Source of the DNA: Thermoplasmata archaeon
Lineage (GTDB): Archaea; Thermoplasmatota; Thermoplasmata; Lutacidiplasmatales; UBA184
Assembly (NCBI GenBank): GCA_035532555.1
Contig: DATKQS010000017.1
Span: forward strand, 1 to 64,000
Reading direction: 5' to 3'
Length of the DNA stretch: 64,000 nucleotides
The position numbers were made by a program, and so were the translations under genes. Shown piece after piece: positions 7,902 through 16,271 of this stretch (position 1 is the first letter of the stretch; each line of letters opens with the position of its first letter). Under the pieces are notes generated by a model. The model worked only from the letters and a program-made list of their open reading frames with translations. It was not told the DNA's origin and did no database searches.

Positions 7902-9140
7902 GTGGAGATGCGCGCGTTCCGGCACTTGCTCCCGATCGGGGTCGCCCAGAGTCGTCTCCTACGCGAGGCGCGCCCGATCGATCGAACGGAGCGAGTCCCA
8001 TTGGCCGCGGCGATCGGGCGGGTGGCGGCTCGAACGGTTCGTGCCCCACGACCGATCCCCGCGTTCCCGCGCGCCACCTGGGACGGCTACGCCTTTCGAA
8101 GTGCCGATGTGGCACGAGCGAGCCGGGCGAGCCCGGTACGCTTGTCCATCGTGGGAGAGGTGTTCGCGGAGGGACGGTTCGGCCGCCGCGTGAAGGCCGG
8201 AGAGTGCGTCGCGATCGCCACCGGCGGTCGCCTTCCCACGGGCGCCGACTCTATCGAGATCTTCGAACGGGTCCGCCGTGCCGGTGCGAATATCGTCGTG
8301 AACCACCCCGTGGCCGCGGGATCGCGGATCGCCGACCGGGGGGAGGACATCGCCCTCGGAGCGCAGGTCGTGGGGGCCGGAGAAGTGCTGACCCCCGCCG
8401 CGATCGGCGGGATCGCCGCGATCGGGCGAGACCGGGCCGAAGTGTACGCCCGACCGGTCGTCACGATCGTTCCCAACGGCAACGAGCTCCTCGCCCCGGG
8501 AGAGCCCTGGAAGGACGGCGGGATCTACGACTGCAACAATGCGACGCTGAGCGCGGTCATCCACGCCACCGGTGGGGTCCCGCGCTCCGAGCTTCCCGTC
8601 GCCGATGATCCCCGAGCCATCGAGCGAGCCATCCGGTCGGCGCTCCGCCGTAGCGATCTCGTTCTCGTCACCGGCGGCAGCTCGGTCGGCGAGCGTGATT
8701 ACCTTCCCCAGATCCTTCCGCGAGTGGGGCGCGTGTTGTTCCGTGGCATCGCCGTGCGTCCGGGCAAGCCCACCCTCGCTGCCGTTCGGGGCGGTAAGCT
8801 CGTCGTTGCCATGCCCGGCCATCCCACTTCCTGCCTGTCGAATGCCTACTGGCTGTTGCTGCCGATGCTCCGACGGCTCGCGAGACTCCCGGGCCCAGGG
8901 TGGGAGGAGATCCGGGTGAAGCTGGCCGGGTCCCCGGACCGCCCGAGCCCCGACCTGACCACGGTCGTGCCTCTGCGCCTCGAAGGCGGGCTCGGCTACC
9001 CCACGTTCCACGACTCCCACGCGATCACGAGCCTCTCGGGGGTCGGCGCCTTCGCGATCGTGCCGCCGGGAGGCGCTCCCTTGCGGCGCGGATCCATCGT
9101 CGGCGCCCACCGACTGCTCCCGCCCCTAGGCCCGGCGTAG
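7902..9140 (+). CDS. moeA: Molybdopterin molybdenumtransferase MoeA
   Basis: A protein of about 412 residues that inserts molybdate (or tungstate) into adenylylated molybdopterin to form the cofactor. Visible marks are PAFPRATWDGYAFRSAD near residue 60, PTGADSIE, the MogA-like subdomain with TGGSSVGERDY, and the PGKPT...AMPGHPTS signature. A C-terminal beta domain follows. GTG 7902 is chosen because GGAGG at 7889-7893 is 8 bp upstream; ATG 7908 two codons later is an alternative. The gene follows the PfkB kinase closely. No other molybdopterin genes are in the window. Confidence 0.93.
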   Translation: MEMRAFRHLLPIGVAQSRLLREARPIDRTERVPLAAAIGRVAARTVRAPRPIPAFPRATWDGYAFRSADVARASRASPVRLSIVGEVFAEGRFGRRVKAGECVAIATGGRLPTGADSIEIFERVRRAGANIVVNHPVAAGSRIADRGEDIALGAQVVGAGEVLTPAAIGGIAAIGRDRAEVYARPVVTIVPNGNELLAPGEPWKDGGIYDCNNATLSAVIHATGGVPRSELPVADDPRAIERAIRSALRRSDLVLVTGGSSVGERDYLPQILPRVGRVLFRGIAVRPGKPTLAAVRGGKLVVAMPGHPTSCLSNAYWLLLPMLRRLARLPGPGWEEIRVKLAGSPDRPSPDLTTVVPLRLEGGLGYPTFHDSHAITSLSGVGAFAIVPPGGAPLRRGSIVGAHRLLPPLGPA

Positions 9141-9174
9141 GGACGTTCCTACGTCCCCGGCCACCGGCGCGAAC

Positions 9175-9182
9175 GGTTATGC
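9175..9182 (+). promoter_or_regulatory. TATA-like box of purQ
   Basis: GGTTATGC is centred about 26 bp before the GTG start of purQ at 9205. This position fits a leaderless archaeal transcript and supports that start. Confidence 0.5.
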
Positions 9183-9204
9183 CCCGCCGTCCGCTCGGGG
9201 GATC

Positions 9205-10035
9205 GTGTCCCGGAAGGACCTTCGGATCGCTCTCGTATCCATCGAGGGAACCAATTGCGATCACGAGCTCCGGGTGGCGTTCGAACATCTCGGCGCCTCC
9301 CCCGAGATCGTCCATCTCAAGCAGCTCGAACGCCGTGACGTGGAAGCCTCCGAACGCCGCACGCTCTCCGACTTCCAGATGGTCCTGTTCCCCGGAGGAT
9401 TCTCCGCAGGAGACTACGTTCGGGCCGGCGCGATCTTCGCAGCCCGGATCCGCGCATCGATCGGAAGCGACCTCGAAGCGTTCACGCAGAGCGGCCGGAT
9501 CGTGGGCGGGATCTGCAACGGCTTCCAGATCCTGACGGAGCTCGGAGTCCTTCCCGGTCGCCCTTCCGGAAAGCTCGGGACCCCCGAGGCGGCGCTCATC
9601 ACGAACGACTCCGGTCATTACGAGTGTCGTCCGACCTTCGTGGCCTGGGAGGGGGGCGCATTCCCCCCGCTGCGGGACACCCCGCGAGGGGAACGATTCC
9701 TCTTTCCGTCCGGTCACGGCGAAGGTAAGCTCGTGCTCGCGGGCCGGCCCGGGGAACGCCTACGGGCCCTGGAAGAGGCGGGGCAGGTCCTGTTCCGCTG
9801 GGTCGCGCCGGACGGCCGCACGGCGAGCTACCCGTGGAATCCGAACGGTTCGGAAGGCAACGTGGCCGGCCTCGTGAGCCCTCGAGGCAACGTGTTCGGA
9901 CTGATGCCCCACCCGGAGCGGGCCTTCTTCCGCGCGCAAGCTCCCGATTGGACTCGCAGCGAGGGCGCCGAGGGATTTGGGGACGGCCACCGATTCCTCG
10001 AGGCCGTGGTCGATTACGCGGATCGCCACGGCTGA
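9205..10035 (+). CDS. purQ: Phosphoribosylformylglycinamidine synthase, glutaminase subunit PurQ
   Basis: A 276-residue class I glutamine amidotransferase. It supplies ammonia to PurL for conversion of FGAR to FGAM in purine synthesis. Cys104 lies in the nucleophile elbow GGICNGFQIL, and the His/Glu of the triad are His236 and Glu238 in MPHPERAF. The oxyanion strand PGGFSAGDY is present near residue 63. The GTG start is supported by a TATA-like box 26 bp upstream and by the family's N-terminal strand (IALVSIEGTNCD). purL and purS are not adjacent, so the purine genes are dispersed. Confidence 0.95.
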   Translation: MSRKDLRIALVSIEGTNCDHELRVAFEHLGASPEIVHLKQLERRDVEASERRTLSDFQMVLFPGGFSAGDYVRAGAIFAARIRASIGSDLEAFTQSGRIVGGICNGFQILTELGVLPGRPSGKLGTPEAALITNDSGHYECRPTFVAWEGGAFPPLRDTPRGERFLFPSGHGEGKLVLAGRPGERLRALEEAGQVLFRWVAPDGRTASYPWNPNGSEGNVAGLVSPRGNVFGLMPHPERAFFRAQAPDWTRSEGAEGFGDGHRFLEAVVDYADRHG

Positions 10036-10063
10036 GCCGGCCGGAACCACGACGCACGAGCCG

Positions 10064-10669
10064 CTAGCGTCCGAGCTCGCGGCGTGGCTCCGAAGGGATG
10101 GAGAACCGTCGCACCTCGAGGGTTTCTCCCTCCATGCGGTGGGAGACGAGGAGCTCCTCGCGCCCCCCACGCGCGCGCCACCGATCGAGGAGCCGGCGCA
10201 TGCTCGCGGGGCTCTGGAGCGAGGACCCCACGAGGTACGCACTTCCCTGCGGCGCGAGGTGCTCGGGCAGTTCAGCGAGGATCCGTTCGGTCGTGCTCGT
10301 TCCGTCCGGCCCCCCGTCCAGGGCGAGGTTCTGCCACGGGTCGGGATCCCGATCCTCGGCGCGCGTGGGGAGGTAGGGCGGATTCGCGAGGATGCGGTCG
10401 AATCGGCCGAGTCCGCGCGCGAGGTCCGTGCGGACCGGCTCCAGATCGAGATGCTCGACCTTCGCCGATCGTCGTAGACGCCAGAGGGCGTGCGGATTCC
10501 GATCGGTCGCGACGACCCGGGCTCCGCACCGGGCCGCGGTCAGCGCGGCGACCCCGCTCCCCGTCCCAATCTCTAGAACGGATGTGCCGCGGGAGACCCG
10601 GGCGTAGGGTAGAAGGAGCCCGGAGTCCTCCCGAGGAGGGTAGATGCGGTCGGAAGCGGCCACGTCCAT
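10064..10669 (-). CDS. HemK/PrmC-like class I methyltransferase (NPPY type)
   Basis: A 201-residue SAM-dependent methyltransferase. Motif I is LEIGTGSGVAALTAA (about residues 34-48), acidic motif II is ATDRNPHA, and the catalytic NPPYLPTR follows near residue 88. Archaeal and eukaryotic relatives of this size methylate the glutamine of the GGQ motif of release factor aRF1 (Mtq2/HemK2 group), so that is the likeliest role. The start at ATG 10669 gives the conserved YPPREDSGLLL segment at the N-terminus, characteristic of this subgroup. It is divergent from the NTPase gene. Confidence 0.85.
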   Translation of the reverse strand: MDVAASDRIYPPREDSGLLLPYARVSRGTSVLEIGTGSGVAALTAARCGARVVATDRNPHALWRLRRSAKVEHLDLEPVRTDLARGLGRFDRILANPPYLPTRAEDRDPDPWQNLALDGGPDGTSTTERILAELPEHLAPQGSAYLVGSSLQSPASMRRLLDRWRARGGREELLVSHRMEGETLEVRRFSIPSEPRRELGR

Positions 10670-10709
10670 GTTCTCCGAGCGCGTGTCGCTGTGTGACGGC
10701 CCACGATGG

Positions 10710-10718
10710 CTTATTATC
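10710..10718 (+). promoter_or_regulatory. TATA-like box of the NTPase-trm1 unit
   Basis: CTTATTATC is the only AT-rich stretch in the gap between the divergent methyltransferase and NTPase genes. It lies about 43 bp upstream of the GTG at 10758, which would leave a short leader carrying GGAG. Confidence 0.5.
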
Positions 10719-10757
10719 CGATTGACTGGTACCGGGGTGTTTGTGGAGTTATTGTCC

Positions 10758-11315
10758 GTGCCTCGGCGTCTCGCTGCTCCCGTAAAAATCGGTATTACCG
10801 GACTACCGGGTTCGGGGAAGACCCAGACCCTATTGCGGATCATCCAGCTGCTCGAGCAGGAGGGGATCAAGGTCGGCGGCGTCGTGACCGAGCCGATCGT
10901 GGAGAAGAACCGCCGCAGAGGCTTCCAGATCACGGACTGGATGACGAAGGACCACGAGGTCTTCGCGCACGAGGACCTGAAATCCCGCGTCCGCTCCGGC
11001 CGCTACGGCATCAACGTCGCGGCACTCGAGGGGCTGGGCACCCGGGCCCTCGCCGAGGCGCGCGAATCGGCGGACGTCATCGTCATCGACGAGGTCGGCA
11101 AAATGGAGGTCGAGAGCGAAGTGTTCACCCAGGCGATCGTCGATACGCTCGGGACGAACAAATCGATCGTGATGACCCTGCACAAGAAGTCGCGCAACCC
11201 GCTCCTCCAGGACATTCGGCGGCGCGACGAGCTCCGCCTGCTCGAGGTGACCCCCGTGAACAAGAACCTGCTCGCGTTCAAGGTCGTCCATCTCCTGACC
11301 GGACGCGCGCACTGA
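10758..11315 (+). CDS. THEP1-type nucleoside-triphosphatase
   Basis: A 185-residue P-loop NTPase of the NTPase_1/THEP1 family. Walker A is GITGLPGSGKTQTLLRI at about residues 9-25, and a Walker B-like strand ends VIVIDEVGKMEVES. Archaeal THEP1 enzymes hydrolyse several NTPs in vitro and their cellular role is unresolved. GTG 10758 is preferred: the fold begins immediately after it, length matches the family (about 180 residues), and a GGAG lies about 10 bp upstream. A TATA-like TTATTAT is further upstream. trm1 follows after 38 bp. Confidence 0.85.
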   Translation: MPRRLAAPVKIGITGLPGSGKTQTLLRIIQLLEQEGIKVGGVVTEPIVEKNRRRGFQITDWMTKDHEVFAHEDLKSRVRSGRYGINVAALEGLGTRALAEARESADVIVIDEVGKMEVESEVFTQAIVDTLGTNKSIVMTLHKKSRNPLLQDIRRRDELRLLEVTPVNKNLLAFKVVHLLTGRAH

Positions 11316-11353
11316 TCCGGCGCGTCCTCCCGCACGGTCGGCTCGGCGGAAGC

Positions 11354-12481
11354 ATGGCGGAAGAGTTCGGGACGGTCCCGTCGCGCGAAGGGGGGACCGA
11401 GCTCGCGCTTCCCCGAACGGAGCCGCACCGCGGTCCCGCGCCGCGTCAGGCGGTCTTCTACAACCCCGCGATGGCGCTCGATCGAGACATCGGGGTCGCC
11501 TTCGCGAACGCGCTCGCCGATCGGCGAGGCGCACCGATACGGGGCTGGGAGATGCTCTCGGCGACCGGGGTGCGGGGGCTGCGAATGGCCAACGAATCCG
11601 GGCTCTTTTCCTTCTTGCTTCAGACCGAGGCTCACCCCGAGGCAGCGGCCGTTCTCGAGGTCAACGCGGAGCGCTTCCGCGCCCGGGGCGTGCTCGCGCG
11701 GGCCGGCGACGCCCGGGAGGTCCCCCCAGAAGCGCCGTTCGACTACGTCGATCTCGACCCGTACGGAACCCCGGTGCCCTTCCTCGCGACCGCGCTCGGA
11801 GCGCTCGCCCCGGGGGGGATCCTGGCGGTGACCGCCACCGACATGATGGTGCTCGCGGGAGTGCAACCCAAGGTCTGCGCGCTCCGATACGGCGCGCGGC
11901 CGGTCCGTGGCCGGCTCGGCCCCGAGGGCGGTCTGCGGATCCTGATCAAGCACGTCGCAGAAGTGGCCCGGGCCCGGGGCCGTGTGCTCCGGCCGCTGCT
12001 CGGCTATCTTCACGACCACCACGTCCGTGCGTACGTCGAGATCGCTCCGCAACTTCCCACGACGGGCCCGGACCCCATCTCGATGATCGATCCGGCCTCG
12101 TGGGCGGGTCCTTCGCTCGGGAGCTCCGGGCCGGTCGGTCCGATGTGGGTGGGCCCGCTCTTCGACGCCGCGCTCGTGCGCTCATTGAGAGCGCCCGCCC
12201 ACGCCGAGCGGCCTCGGGAGATCGCCGCGTTCCTCGCCCGGCTCGCCGAAGAGGCCGAGGTTGACCGTCCGTTCTACTACGAGTGCAACGAGCTCGCTCG
12301 AGCGTTGGGCCTCGCGCGGCCACCGTCGTACGCTGCGATGCGCGACGGTCTCATCGAGGCGGGCGCGCGGTGTGCGCGGACGCATGCGCGCTCGGGCGCG
12401 TTCCGATCCGATGCTCCGCGCGCCCTCGTCGAGCGTGTCGCGGCCGAGGCCGGCGCGCGTCCTCCCGGGCCGAGCGACTAA
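11354..12481 (+). CDS. trm1: tRNA (guanine(26)-N2)-dimethyltransferase Trm1
   Basis: A 375-residue methyltransferase that forms m2,2G26 in tRNA. Diagnostic features are the N-terminal QAVFYNPAMALDRD segment, the SAM-binding LSATGVRGLRMANES, the catalytic DLDPYGTPVPF and the ALRYGARPV block followed by the C-terminal alpha/beta domain with the PFYYECNELAR motif. The ATG start at 11354 gives the expected length. The stop overlaps the stop of the Lhr helicase gene convergently by 4 bp. Confidence 0.93.
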   Translation: MAEEFGTVPSREGGTELALPRTEPHRGPAPRQAVFYNPAMALDRDIGVAFANALADRRGAPIRGWEMLSATGVRGLRMANESGLFSFLLQTEAHPEAAAVLEVNAERFRARGVLARAGDAREVPPEAPFDYVDLDPYGTPVPFLATALGALAPGGILAVTATDMMVLAGVQPKVCALRYGARPVRGRLGPEGGLRILIKHVAEVARARGRVLRPLLGYLHDHHVRAYVEIAPQLPTTGPDPISMIDPASWAGPSLGSSGPVGPMWVGPLFDAALVRSLRAPAHAERPREIAAFLARLAEEAEVDRPFYYECNELARALGLARPPSYAAMRDGLIEAGARCARTHARSGAFRSDAPRALVERVAAEAGARPPGPSD

Positions 12482-15333
12482 TCCCAGAACGTCCGGGTCC
12501 GCGCGTAGTTCCGTTCCGCTCGGACGAGCTCGGTGATGAACTCGTCGTCGCTGCGGTACAGCCGCAGGAGCAGCCGGCGGGCTGTGTCCGGCCCGACCCC
12601 CCGAGCGGCGAGCGCCCAGAGCGCGCGCTGCCCGTAGTGGGCGACGAGTTCCGCCGAGGTGTAGGCGGCGCGAACGAGGACCTCCGTGTCGTGCGGAGTC
12701 GCCTTCACTCCGCCCTTTCCCCGCGCGCGCGGCGAACCCTCGCCGGTCGCGCGCCACTTGCGCTTCGCGTATCGCACCAGGCGATCGATATCCTCCGTCC
12801 GGCGTGGGGAGAGCACCGCGGAGAGCGCGCCCTTGCACAGTCGGCAAATGCTCCCTCCCTCCGTACGGTAGCGCGCCGGCGTGGTCGTGCGGATGAATCC
12901 GCAACGCAGGCAGACGAGGGTGAGGGGTTCCTGATCGAGGCGTTGACGCAACGCCTTGAGCAGCGTTGGGGGCGGAGTGTCGCTCATCACCCGCCAGCGC
13001 AGCCGCGCGATCGGCCCGTCCGAGAACGGCGAGGACGGCGCGGCCTCGATCCGGATCTTCCCATCTCGGACCCCCTCGAGGATCGTCCGTGCGTGCTCGA
13101 TGTCGTACCGATCGTGCAGCGTCTTCTCCAGCGTCTCCTCTCCCAGCGGGTTCGTGCGCGACGCTTCGAGCAGCGGGTCGAGGGTCCGGAGGTTGCGCGG
13201 ATCGGCCGACCGGGGGATGACGCCGAACTTGCGCGCGACCGTGACGAACACCCAGCGGTAGTCGAGTCCCGAGGGAACGATCCGCTCGATCAACGGCGCG
13301 AGCGCCTCGGGCGGTAGCGCGAAGGCATCCCGCAGGGTTGCCGGATCGACGGCGACCGGCATCTCCAGGACGAACCACGTCGGTTCGACCGATGCGACCT
13401 CGACCCGAGCTCCGAGCCGGTCGGTCAGCGTTGCGGCCGTCGCGACGGCGAGGGTCTCGTTCGTGCGCGTACCAAAGCACGCGCCGAACAGCGCGACACG
13501 GGCCCGGGAGGTCACCGTCACGCGCGTATCGTCCGGGATCGCATCGAGCGCGGCGGCGCCTTCCCGACGAACGGCGAGCCCCACCCGGTCTCGCGGGGAT
13601 ATCGGGTACTCCTCGAAGTTGCCGACGCGCCGCAGGCGACCGATCTCCTGGGCCACGTCGAACGGTACGGGGATGTCCTCTCCCGCCCAGCGGGGCTCCT
13701 GACCGATCTCGTTGACGGACTCCACGAGCAGCTCTCCTTCGCGGTGCTCGACGACCTTCCACGTTCGGCCGTGGAGCAGGAATATCTCCGCCGGCTGAGC
13801 CAGGATCTGGGTCAGGACGAACCGCTCGTCGAGCGTACCGATGAGCTTGCGGGTCGCGAGGTCGCGGAGGCGGTACGTCCGCTCGTCCGGGATCAGGGAG
13901 AGGGTGGAGTAGAACCGATCGAGGGTGCCGCGGCCGGGCCGGAGCTGCGTGCCGGCCTCGCGGGCGAGGCCGAGGCCCTCCAGGTAGACGATGAGCGTCT
14001 CCCATTCGACGTCCGAGAGTTCGGAGGCCGGAGCGGCCCGGCGTAGGAGCGCGATCAGTTGGGCCTTGTCGACCGCTCCGTCGGCCCGAAGTGCAGCGAC
14101 CAGCTGTTGCGCGACGGCCAGGCGGTTGCGGGTTCGCCATCGGGTCGGTTCGACCATCCCCGCCCGTGCCCGGCGTGCGAGGATCGCGGCCTCCTCCAGA
14201 TCGTCGAGATCCAGGCACAGGACGGTTCCATGGATCGTCCGATCGAGCCGATGGCCCGAGCGACCGACCCGCTGAACGAGCCGGCCGGCCTGGTGGGGCG
14301 AGCCGAACTGGACCACATGGTCGACCTCGCCGACATCGATGCCGAGCTCGAGGGAAGAGGTGGCGACGAGCGCGCGAAGCTCGCCGGCGCGGAACTGGCG
14401 CTCCGCCTCCTCGCGGACCTCGCGCGAGAGCGAGCCGTGGTGCACGGAGATGGCGAGGTCCGGGGCGAGGCGGTTCAACCGAGCCCCGAGCCCCTCCGCG
14501 GTCGGGCGCGTGTTGACGAAGACGAGCGTGGTCCGGTGCGCCCGGATCTCCTCTTCCAGGGCTCGTAGCGCGGGCAGGAGCACGTCGTCGGCCTTCAACT
14601 CCTCGACCAGCGCCGCATCGAGCGGAGGGAGATCCGTGCGCGGACGTCGGGCCTCGAGCACGAGCTCGCGTGGACGCCCCGCGGACCGCACCTCGACCCG
14701 GCGCGGGGCGGGGGAGAGGAACCGCGCGACCTCCTCCGGATTGCCGATCGTAGCGGAGAGGCCGACCCGTCGAACGGGGCGACCGACCCAGGCGTCGAGC
14801 CGTTCGAGCGTCAAGGCCAGTTGCGCCCCTCGATCGGATGGAGCGAGCTCGTGGACCTCGTCGATGACGACCGTGCGAACCTGCTTCAGGGTCTGGCGCA
14901 GTCGGCTGCCGACCAACAGGAGCTGGAGCGTCTCGGGGGTCGTGAGCAGTAGGTCCGGCGGCTTGTGGGATTGGGCCGTGCGTTGCGAGGTCGACGTGTC
15001 GCCGTGACGCACGGCGGCGCGCAGGCCGACATCCCCCGCGAGCCCCACGAGCCGGTGCTCGAGGTCCCGGTTGAGGGCGCGCAGCGGCGTGACGTACAAC
15101 AGGCTCACCGGAGGGGACGGATCGCGAAGCTGGAGCGAGAGCAGAGGCAGCAACGCCGCCTCGGTCTTGCCGCTCCCGGTCGGAGAGAGGAGGAGGGCGT
15201 CGGAGTCGGTGTGCAGTAGCGGCAGGGCGAGGCGCTGGATCTCGGTGAGTTCCCGAATGCCCCGCCGCGCGGCGGCCTCGACCAAGCGGGGGTCGAGAAG
15301 GTCCAGCGTGGAGAGGATCTCGGAGGCGTTCAT
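12478..15333 (-). CDS. lhr: Lhr-family DEAD/DEAH superfamily 2 helicase
   Basis: A 951-residue helicase. Motif I is SPTGSGKTEAA near residue 50, motif II is VVIDEVHEL, motif III a LSATIGN, and motif VI QRVGRSGHR. The winged-helix and Lhr-core regions follow. A C-terminal zinc knuckle CLRCG...CRLC lies near residue 820. Archaeal Lhr proteins unwind branched DNA and RNA-DNA hybrids and are linked to replication-coupled repair. The ATG at 15333 begins a conserved N-terminal helix. No other frame in this region is credible, although a very long antisense-like open frame overlaps it. Confidence 0.9.
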   Translation of the reverse strand: MNASEILSTLDLLDPRLVEAAARRGIRELTEIQRLALPLLHTDSDALLLSPTGSGKTEAALLPLLSLQLRDPSPPVSLLYVTPLRALNRDLEHRLVGLAGDVGLRAAVRHGDTSTSQRTAQSHKPPDLLLTTPETLQLLLVGSRLRQTLKQVRTVVIDEVHELAPSDRGAQLALTLERLDAWVGRPVRRVGLSATIGNPEEVARFLSPAPRRVEVRSAGRPRELVLEARRPRTDLPPLDAALVEELKADDVLLPALRALEEEIRAHRTTLVFVNTRPTAEGLGARLNRLAPDLAISVHHGSLSREVREEAERQFRAGELRALVATSSLELGIDVGEVDHVVQFGSPHQAGRLVQRVGRSGHRLDRTIHGTVLCLDLDDLEEAAILARRARAGMVEPTRWRTRNRLAVAQQLVAALRADGAVDKAQLIALLRRAAPASELSDVEWETLIVYLEGLGLAREAGTQLRPGRGTLDRFYSTLSLIPDERTYRLRDLATRKLIGTLDERFVLTQILAQPAEIFLLHGRTWKVVEHREGELLVESVNEIGQEPRWAGEDIPVPFDVAQEIGRLRRVGNFEEYPISPRDRVGLAVRREGAAALDAIPDDTRVTVTSRARVALFGACFGTRTNETLAVATAATLTDRLGARVEVASVEPTWFVLEMPVAVDPATLRDAFALPPEALAPLIERIVPSGLDYRWVFVTVARKFGVIPRSADPRNLRTLDPLLEASRTNPLGEETLEKTLHDRYDIEHARTILEGVRDGKIRIEAAPSSPFSDGPIARLRWRVMSDTPPPTLLKALRQRLDQEPLTLVCLRCGFIRTTTPARYRTEGGSICRLCKGALSAVLSPRRTEDIDRLVRYAKRKWRATGEGSPRARGKGGVKATPHDTEVLVRAAYTSAELVAHYGQRALWALAARGVGPDTARRLLLRLYRSDDEFITELVRAERNYARTRTFWD

Positions 15334-15440
15334 AGCCGATTGGGATCGAAGGAGGCGTACGGGGAAAGGCGTGGCGGGGGGACCGGAGCGTCGGGCCTGG
15401 CAACCGTTTTTGCGGTCGGCGGCTTCCGCCTCCTCCTTCG

Positions 15441-16271
15441 ATGTCCGAACTTGGCGCAGATGACTTCCTTACCGCGCGTACCGAAGAGGTGGTCCGACGC
15501 ATCGCCGACGGCGGCGGTCCGATCGTGATCGCGATGTCCGGCGGGGTCGACTCCTCGGTGGTGGCGGCGCTCGCGTTCGAGGCCCTCGGAGAGCAAGCGG
15601 TCGCGGTGACCCTGACCGGGCCCGCCGTCGCGCGTCGGGAGGTCGAACGGGCCGCGCAGGTCGCCCGGGCGATCGGCATCGAACATCGACCGATCTCGGT
15701 CGATCCTCTCGCGGTCGCGTCGTACCGCGAGAATCCATCGAACCGCTGCTTCTTCTGCCGTTCGATCGAGGCCGAAGCCCTGACGGCCGAGGGTGTGAAG
15801 CGCGGAGCTCGCCAATACGTCGACGGGATCCACCGGGACGATCTCGGGGAGGATCGCCCCGGCATCGCGGCGATGGAGCGGGCGGGGTTCCGCCACCCCC
15901 TCGCCGATGCGGGGTGGCGCAAGGCGGACGTCCGCCTCGAGGCCCGCCGTCGCGCGCTCCCCAACTGGGACGAGCCGTCGGACGCCTGCCTCGCCTCGAG
16001 GATCGCGCACGGTGAGCCGATCGATCGGGAACTGCTCTCCCGCATCGAGCGCGCGGAGGAGATCGTCCGCGCGCTCGGCTTTCGGCAGGTGCGCGTTCGG
16101 GTCCGTGCCGGAGCCGCCCGGATCGAGGTCGAGCCGGAGGGCGTCGGGCGGCTCTCGGTCCCGAGCGTCACGATCCCGCTGACCGAGCGGTTGACCCGGC
16201 TCGGATTCGCCCAGGTGACGATCGACCCTGCGGGGTATCACGGGCTCCTCCCCCCCGTCGGCGCGCGATGA
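15441..16271 (+). CDS. larE: ATP-dependent sulfur transferase LarE-like PP-loop protein
   Basis: A 276-residue PP-loop ATPase. The motif SGGVDSS is at residues 33-39. Two cysteines form NRCFFCR (Cys103, Cys106) and a third lies in DACLASR (Cys183), the position of the sacrificial cysteine of lactobacillar LarE. LarE adds sulfur to a nicotinate-derived dinucleotide for the nickel-pincer cofactor. The three-cysteine pattern suggests the Fe-S-dependent type. larB and larC are absent here, so another thiolation substrate is possible. Its stop overlaps uvrB in an ATGA junction. Confidence 0.85.
   Translation: MSELGADDFLTARTEEVVRRIADGGGPIVIAMSGGVDSSVVAALAFEALGEQAVAVTLTGPAVARREVERAAQVARAIGIEHRPISVDPLAVASYRENPSNRCFFCRSIEAEALTAEGVKRGARQYVDGIHRDDLGEDRPGIAAMERAGFRHPLADAGWRKADVRLEARRRALPNWDEPSDACLASRIAHGEPIDRELLSRIERAEEIVRALGFRQVRVRVRAGAARIEVEPEGVGRLSVPSVTIPLTERLTRLGFAQVTIDPAGYHGLLPPVGAR

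Noticed and set aside
5810-8077. An amidohydrolase with a ~390-residue N-terminal extension.
   Set aside because: The extension lies antisense to the PfkB and moeA genes and has no homology; a TATA-like box supports the ATG at 6898.
12182-16171. A very long open frame on the minus strand (over 1300 codons) out of phase with the helicase.
   Set aside because: It is rich in Arg, Pro and Gly repeats typical of shadow frames in GC-rich DNA, has no recognisable domains, and the helicase frame carries all SF2 motifs.
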